Positions 61,218-64,000 of a stretch of DNA of 64,000 bases are shown piece after piece (positions within the stretch are counted from its first letter, which is position 1; every line of letters starts with the position of its first letter). The position numbers were made by a program, and so were the translations under genes. The notes beneath the pieces are model-generated. The model saw nothing but the letters and a program-made list of their open reading frames with translations, was not told the origin of the DNA and did not search any database. The stretch covers positions 434,001 to 498,000 of the forward strand of contig NZ_QFLI01000002.1 in NCBI RefSeq assembly GCF_003202155.1, given 5' to 3'. Origin of the DNA: Marinifilum breve (GTDB taxonomy: Bacteria > Bacteroidota > Bacteroidia > Bacteroidales > Marinifilaceae).

Positions 61218-62546
61218 TTAGAAATAATCGTTAATTGGCCCGTAAGCATGGAAAAATCCTGTTTCCAATACTGTATTTACATCATCAGCTGAAGCTGCAA
61301 CCTCTGTATCAACCAGCATTTGACCGATTGCCTTAGAGTTCTGTCCGTATGCTACTGCAAGGTTTGCCCCTACACTATCAATTTGATGTAGTTCCTTGAA
61401 GAATTTCTCCAAATATTCAGCCTTGTTCTTATCTCTCACAACTGTTTTCCAGTAGATTTTCAATGTTGGCAACTCACCCATTTTTGCTGCACAATCCATT
61501 TCAATATCTTCTTTAGAAACATATTTTCCAGTACCAAAATCATATACGTGTGTGATTCTGCCTTTTTGATATTTGAAAACACCATCCTTTTGTGATCCAT
61601 CAGCATACTGTCCACCCTTCACTTCTCTATCAAACAGTTCATTTAATACACTATGCGATAAAGTTTCATTTGGGAAAGAAGGCTGCATGCTGGCCAAAAT
61701 AAATTTGGTAACATCCACTCCAACGTAATCGATTAACTGGAAGATACCCATTGGGCGAACCAATAAATCTCTACTAATGGTATCGATCATGAAGAAAGCT
61801 TTTGCCCATCCTTCAGTCTCCGCCAATTTTTGAGCTTGATTTAAAGCATACAAAGCATCGCGCATGAAGTGACCATTACCAATAAAACCAGCAACATCTT
61901 TCGATGGAACGATAATTTTACGCATCGATTTTGCCAATGCAATCGAGAATTCATTCAATTCATCTCCCGTATTATCACACTTGATGATTTCCAATAATTT
62001 CTGAATTACAGGAGGGTTATAGAAATGGTATCCAACGATATCTCCATTCAAGCCAGCTTCCTTTTCAATCTCTCCAATTGGAATAGAAGAAGTATTGGTA
62101 AGGAACCAAGCATTTGGATTATTTTGTTTGATTTGAGAGAACAATTTAACCTTAAGGTTTTTGTCTTCCTTAATTGCCTCAAAAATCAACTCCGATTCAT
62201 AAGTAGTTTCAATTCTGGTAGAAGTTTGAATCATAGCCATCACATCTTCAACAAATTGATTGATGACATCTTCATTGTCAACAAGATTTTCCTTATCGGC
62301 ATACCAGTCACGTAGCTCTACAATATTCTTTTCTGCATGTTTCAGCAACTGAGATCTAACATAGCCTAATAAGTTTACCAAAGCAGGCTGCGATACATCA
62401 ATCGCATTTAATACAAATTGTTCGTTTGATTTTTTGCCAATTTTCAACTTGGCCATTTCGAATGAAAGTAATACCAGAATTCCACTACCCATTTTACCAG
62501 CAGCTCCCAATACACTCACATTTTTCATTTTAGGGACTAAATCCAT
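61218..62546 (-). CDS. 3-hydroxyacyl-CoA dehydrogenase
   Basis: This 442-residue protein has the N-terminal NAD-binding Rossmann domain (VSVLGAAGKMGSGILVLLSF; loop GAAGKMG). The TNTSSIPIGEIEKEAGL segment is the classic HAD motif, and GYHFYNPPVIQKLLEII and DVAGFIGNGHFMRDALYAL follow. The C-terminal domain has MGIFQLIDYVGVDVTKFI. It is longer than the usual 280-residue form, carrying a C-terminal extension (about 330-442) without a recognised motif. It oxidises 3-hydroxyacyl-CoA to 3-ketoacyl-CoA with NAD+. It lies between crotonase and thiolase genes of the beta-oxidation set. Confidence 0.9.
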   Translation of the reverse strand: MDLVPKMKNVSVLGAAGKMGSGILVLLSFEMAKLKIGKKSNEQFVLNAIDVSQPALVNLLGYVRSQLLKHAEKNIVELRDWYADKENLVDNEDVINQFVEDVMAMIQTSTRIETTYESELIFEAIKEDKNLKVKLFSQIKQNNPNAWFLTNTSSIPIGEIEKEAGLNGDIVGYHFYNPPVIQKLLEIIKCDNTGDELNEFSIALAKSMRKIIVPSKDVAGFIGNGHFMRDALYALNQAQKLAETEGWAKAFFMIDTISRDLLVRPMGIFQLIDYVGVDVTKFILASMQPSFPNETLSHSVLNELFDREVKGGQYADGSQKDGVFKYQKGRITHVYDFGTGKYVSKEDIEMDCAAKMGELPTLKIYWKTVVRDKNKAEYLEKFFKELHQIDSVGANLAVAYGQNSKAIGQMLVDTEVAASADDVNTVLETGFFHAYGPINDYF

Positions 62547-62679
62547 ACGTTTATTGTTTTATTTAATTTTCTTAATCAGTTCATGGTGTAATTCACCCAA
62601 TTGAGTCAACTTTAAAAACCCATCATCACTACCTACAAATCCCCTTTACGGCGATAAGCTTCCCCACTAAAATTGAATG

Positions 62680-63453
62680 TTACCAATTAGGCTGACGCTT
62701 CTCCAAGAAGGCATTAACTCCCTCTTCGCGTTCTTTTTGATCTTCCTTGAACAATCTACCGAACTCTTTCGATTCCATTTTACCTGCATCTTTGCTATTC
62801 AGCTCTAGTCCTTCACGTACCATCTCTTTTACAAGGCGCAATGCATTCGGACTTTTACCCGCAATCTTTTCAGCAAGTTTTATGGTATCTTCCAGAACCA
62901 GATCTGGTTCAGATAGTTTCTGAACAACTCCCAGGTTGTAAGCTTCCTGAGCTGTTATTCCTTCTCCAAGCATCATTAAATACATGGCATTACCAGCTCC
63001 AACCAATCTAGGCAAACGTTGCGTTCCATTAAATCCAGGAATCAATCCCAGGTTGACCTCAGGCAAACCCAAGCGGGCTTTTTCACTTGCAACTCTAATA
63101 TCACAAGCTAATGCCAATTCCAATCCTCCCCCAAGAGCAAATCCATTAATGGCTGCAATTACGGGAATTTCCAAATTCGCAATCAGATCGAATACTCGTT
63201 TGCCTGTTTCAGAAAAATCGTAGGCATTTTGTGGAGAGTATTCCTGCATGGCCTTGATATCAGCTCCAGCAATAAAGGCTTTACCTTCTCCAGTAATGAT
63301 TAACACTCGAATGTCATTCACATTCTCGCTTTCCAAAAAGCAAGTTAAATCCTTAAAAACCTCTTCATTTAAGGCATTTAAGGCTTTAGGACGATCAAGA
63401 GTTAGAATCCCAATTCTATCTCTTTTTTCAAATTTTAAATAATTGTACTTCAT
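62680..63453 (-). CDS. Enoyl-CoA hydratase (crotonase)
   Basis: This 257-residue protein has GILTLDRPKALNALNEEVFK, GEGKAFIAGADIKAMQEYSP (oxyanion hole), AINGFALGGGLELALACDIR with catalytic Glu, and LGLPEVNLGLIPGFNGTQRL with the second Glu. The end LEKRQPNW is usual for crotonases. It hydrates crotonyl-CoA to 3-hydroxybutyryl-CoA. It is the first gene of the long minus-strand cluster. The 238-bp gap upstream to yebC shows AT-rich DNA and the yebC terminator but no certain promoter match. Confidence 0.93.
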   Translation of the reverse strand: MKYNYLKFEKRDRIGILTLDRPKALNALNEEVFKDLTCFLESENVNDIRVLIITGEGKAFIAGADIKAMQEYSPQNAYDFSETGKRVFDLIANLEIPVIAAINGFALGGGLELALACDIRVASEKARLGLPEVNLGLIPGFNGTQRLPRLVGAGNAMYLMMLGEGITAQEAYNLGVVQKLSEPDLVLEDTIKLAEKIAGKSPNALRLVKEMVREGLELNSKDAGKMESKEFGRLFKEDQKEREEGVNAFLEKRQPNW

Positions 63454-63636
63454 AGGTGTGAGTAAGACTTTTTTTCATCTACATATTTAAATATAATAAA
63501 AACTCTTAACTCTCAAAAGCTAATTTATCATGCATTCAACCAATTAGCCTACACCACCTAGATTTACAGGGCTTTAGAGATATTAAAAAAATCAAAAAAA
63601 GACCTCTTATTCTTTTAATGACTTTTTAAAATAAAA

Positions 63637-63662
63637 AACCCGATTCAAGTTTGAACCGGGTT
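63637..63662 (-). terminator. Terminator of the yebC-like gene
   Basis: A 12-bp stem with one mismatch (AACCCGATTCAA/TTGAACCGGGTT) and a 2-nt centre is followed on the minus strand by T's (complement of 63633-63638). It lies 30 bp past the stop codon. Confidence 0.8.
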
Positions 63663-63691
63663 AACTATAATAAGAAATAAACTTTCTTTAC

Positions 63692-64000
63692 TTAAGCCAT
63701 GTTGTGATATACGTTTTGTACATCATCGTTATCTTCTAACTTTTCCAATAACTTTTCAACATCAGCCACCTGATCTTCAGGCAACTCTTTGGTATCCATT
63801 GGAATTCTTTCGAAACCAGATGAAATCACAGTCATGTCATTCTCTTCAAGGTAAGCTTGAATTTTACCGAAATCAGTAAACTCGCCATAAAGCATAACAC
63901 CATCTTCTTCTGCAAATACTTCTTCTACTCCAAGATCGATCAATTCGAATTCTAATTCTTCGATATCGTATTCTTTATTTTCAATTTTGAAGTGACACTT
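63692..64000 (-). CDS. YebC/PmpR family transcriptional regulator or translation factor, partial
   Basis: The frame is open to the right edge; 102 C-terminal residues are visible. The Met-like codon inside (TTG at 63941-63943) is not the start, since EYDIEELEFELIDLGVEEV continues upstream in frame. Segments IDLGVEEVFAEEDGVMLY, ISSGFERIPMDTKELPED and EKLLEKLEDNDDVQNVYHNM match the YebC C-terminal domain, including the near-invariant DVQNVYHN end. YebC proteins have been described as DNA-binding regulators and more recently as ribosome-associated factors aiding proline-rich translation. The N-terminal part is missing. Confidence 0.9.
   Translation of the reverse strand, partial: KCHFKIENKEYDIEELEFELIDLGVEEVFAEEDGVMLYGEFTDFGKIQAYLEENDMTVISSGFERIPMDTKELPEDQVADVEKLLEKLEDNDDVQNVYHNMA

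Overview
The window reads as a chromosomal segment of a low-GC, probably marine or sedimentary member of the Bacteroidota. The evidence is lineage-typical gene families: TonB-dependent receptors with carboxypeptidase-like N-terminal domains, a FecI/FecR-type sigma/anti-sigma pair, DUF6340 and DUF5777 proteins, and promoters of the TAnnTTTG type. The multihaem cytochromes, fused acyl-CoA mutase and ETF/quinone iron-sulfur module suggest an anaerobe or facultative anaerobe, possibly Marinifilaceae/Labilibaculum-like. That placement is inference. No rRNA, tRNA, CRISPR array, insertion sequence or prophage was seen.

Layout. 1-3.5 kb: truncated hexapeptide acyltransferase, a substrate-binding-domain histidine kinase, and a gap with 23-bp tandem repeats. 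3.5-9.8 kb: a tripartite RND efflux operon (tolC-like, adaptor, pump, two small genes) behind a promoter whose -33 box lies inside a palindrome. 10-17.5 kb: housekeeping and envelope genes (cinA, M48 protease, DUF6340 lipoprotein, VWA-like membrane protein, YCII lipoprotein, EamA transporter). 17.8-23.9 kb: TonB receptor, ECF sigma factor, FecR-like anti-sigma factor and an unusual STN-domain protein with surface repeats, followed by about 310 bp of nested direct repeats. 24.3-33.5 kb: mixed metabolism and transport (SDF symporter, dapA, ACT-like protein, YchJ, MFS, nitroreductase, G3E GTPase, Crp/Fnr regulator).

33.8-37.2 kb carries five co-directional genes for c-type cytochromes, a DUF5777 outer-membrane-type protein and a cytochrome b membrane subunit, divergent from a Crp/Fnr regulator with an FNR-like cysteine cluster. 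37.3-40.6 kb is a putative transition-metal module (Cys/His-rich exported protein, TonB receptor with a CKAACC motif, exported HMA protein). 40.6-41.7 kb encodes a hexahaem lipoprotein with a collagen-like stalk.

42-63.5 kb is one long minus-strand catabolic cluster. Its upstream half has crotonase, 3-hydroxyacyl-CoA dehydrogenase, thiolase, acyl-CoA dehydrogenase, EtfBA and a split membrane iron-sulfur ETF:quinone oxidoreductase. Its downstream half has IcmF, methylcrotonyl-CoA carboxylase-type subunits, methylglutaconyl-CoA hydratase-type protein, AtuA, a second acyl-CoA dehydrogenase and butyrate kinase. Together they would degrade branched-chain and short-chain acyl-CoAs, with electrons passing to menaquinone through ETF and carbon leaving as acetyl-CoA or as butyrate plus ATP. 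Inside this cluster lies an 18-unit array with an exact 21-bp period. The window ends in a truncated YebC gene.
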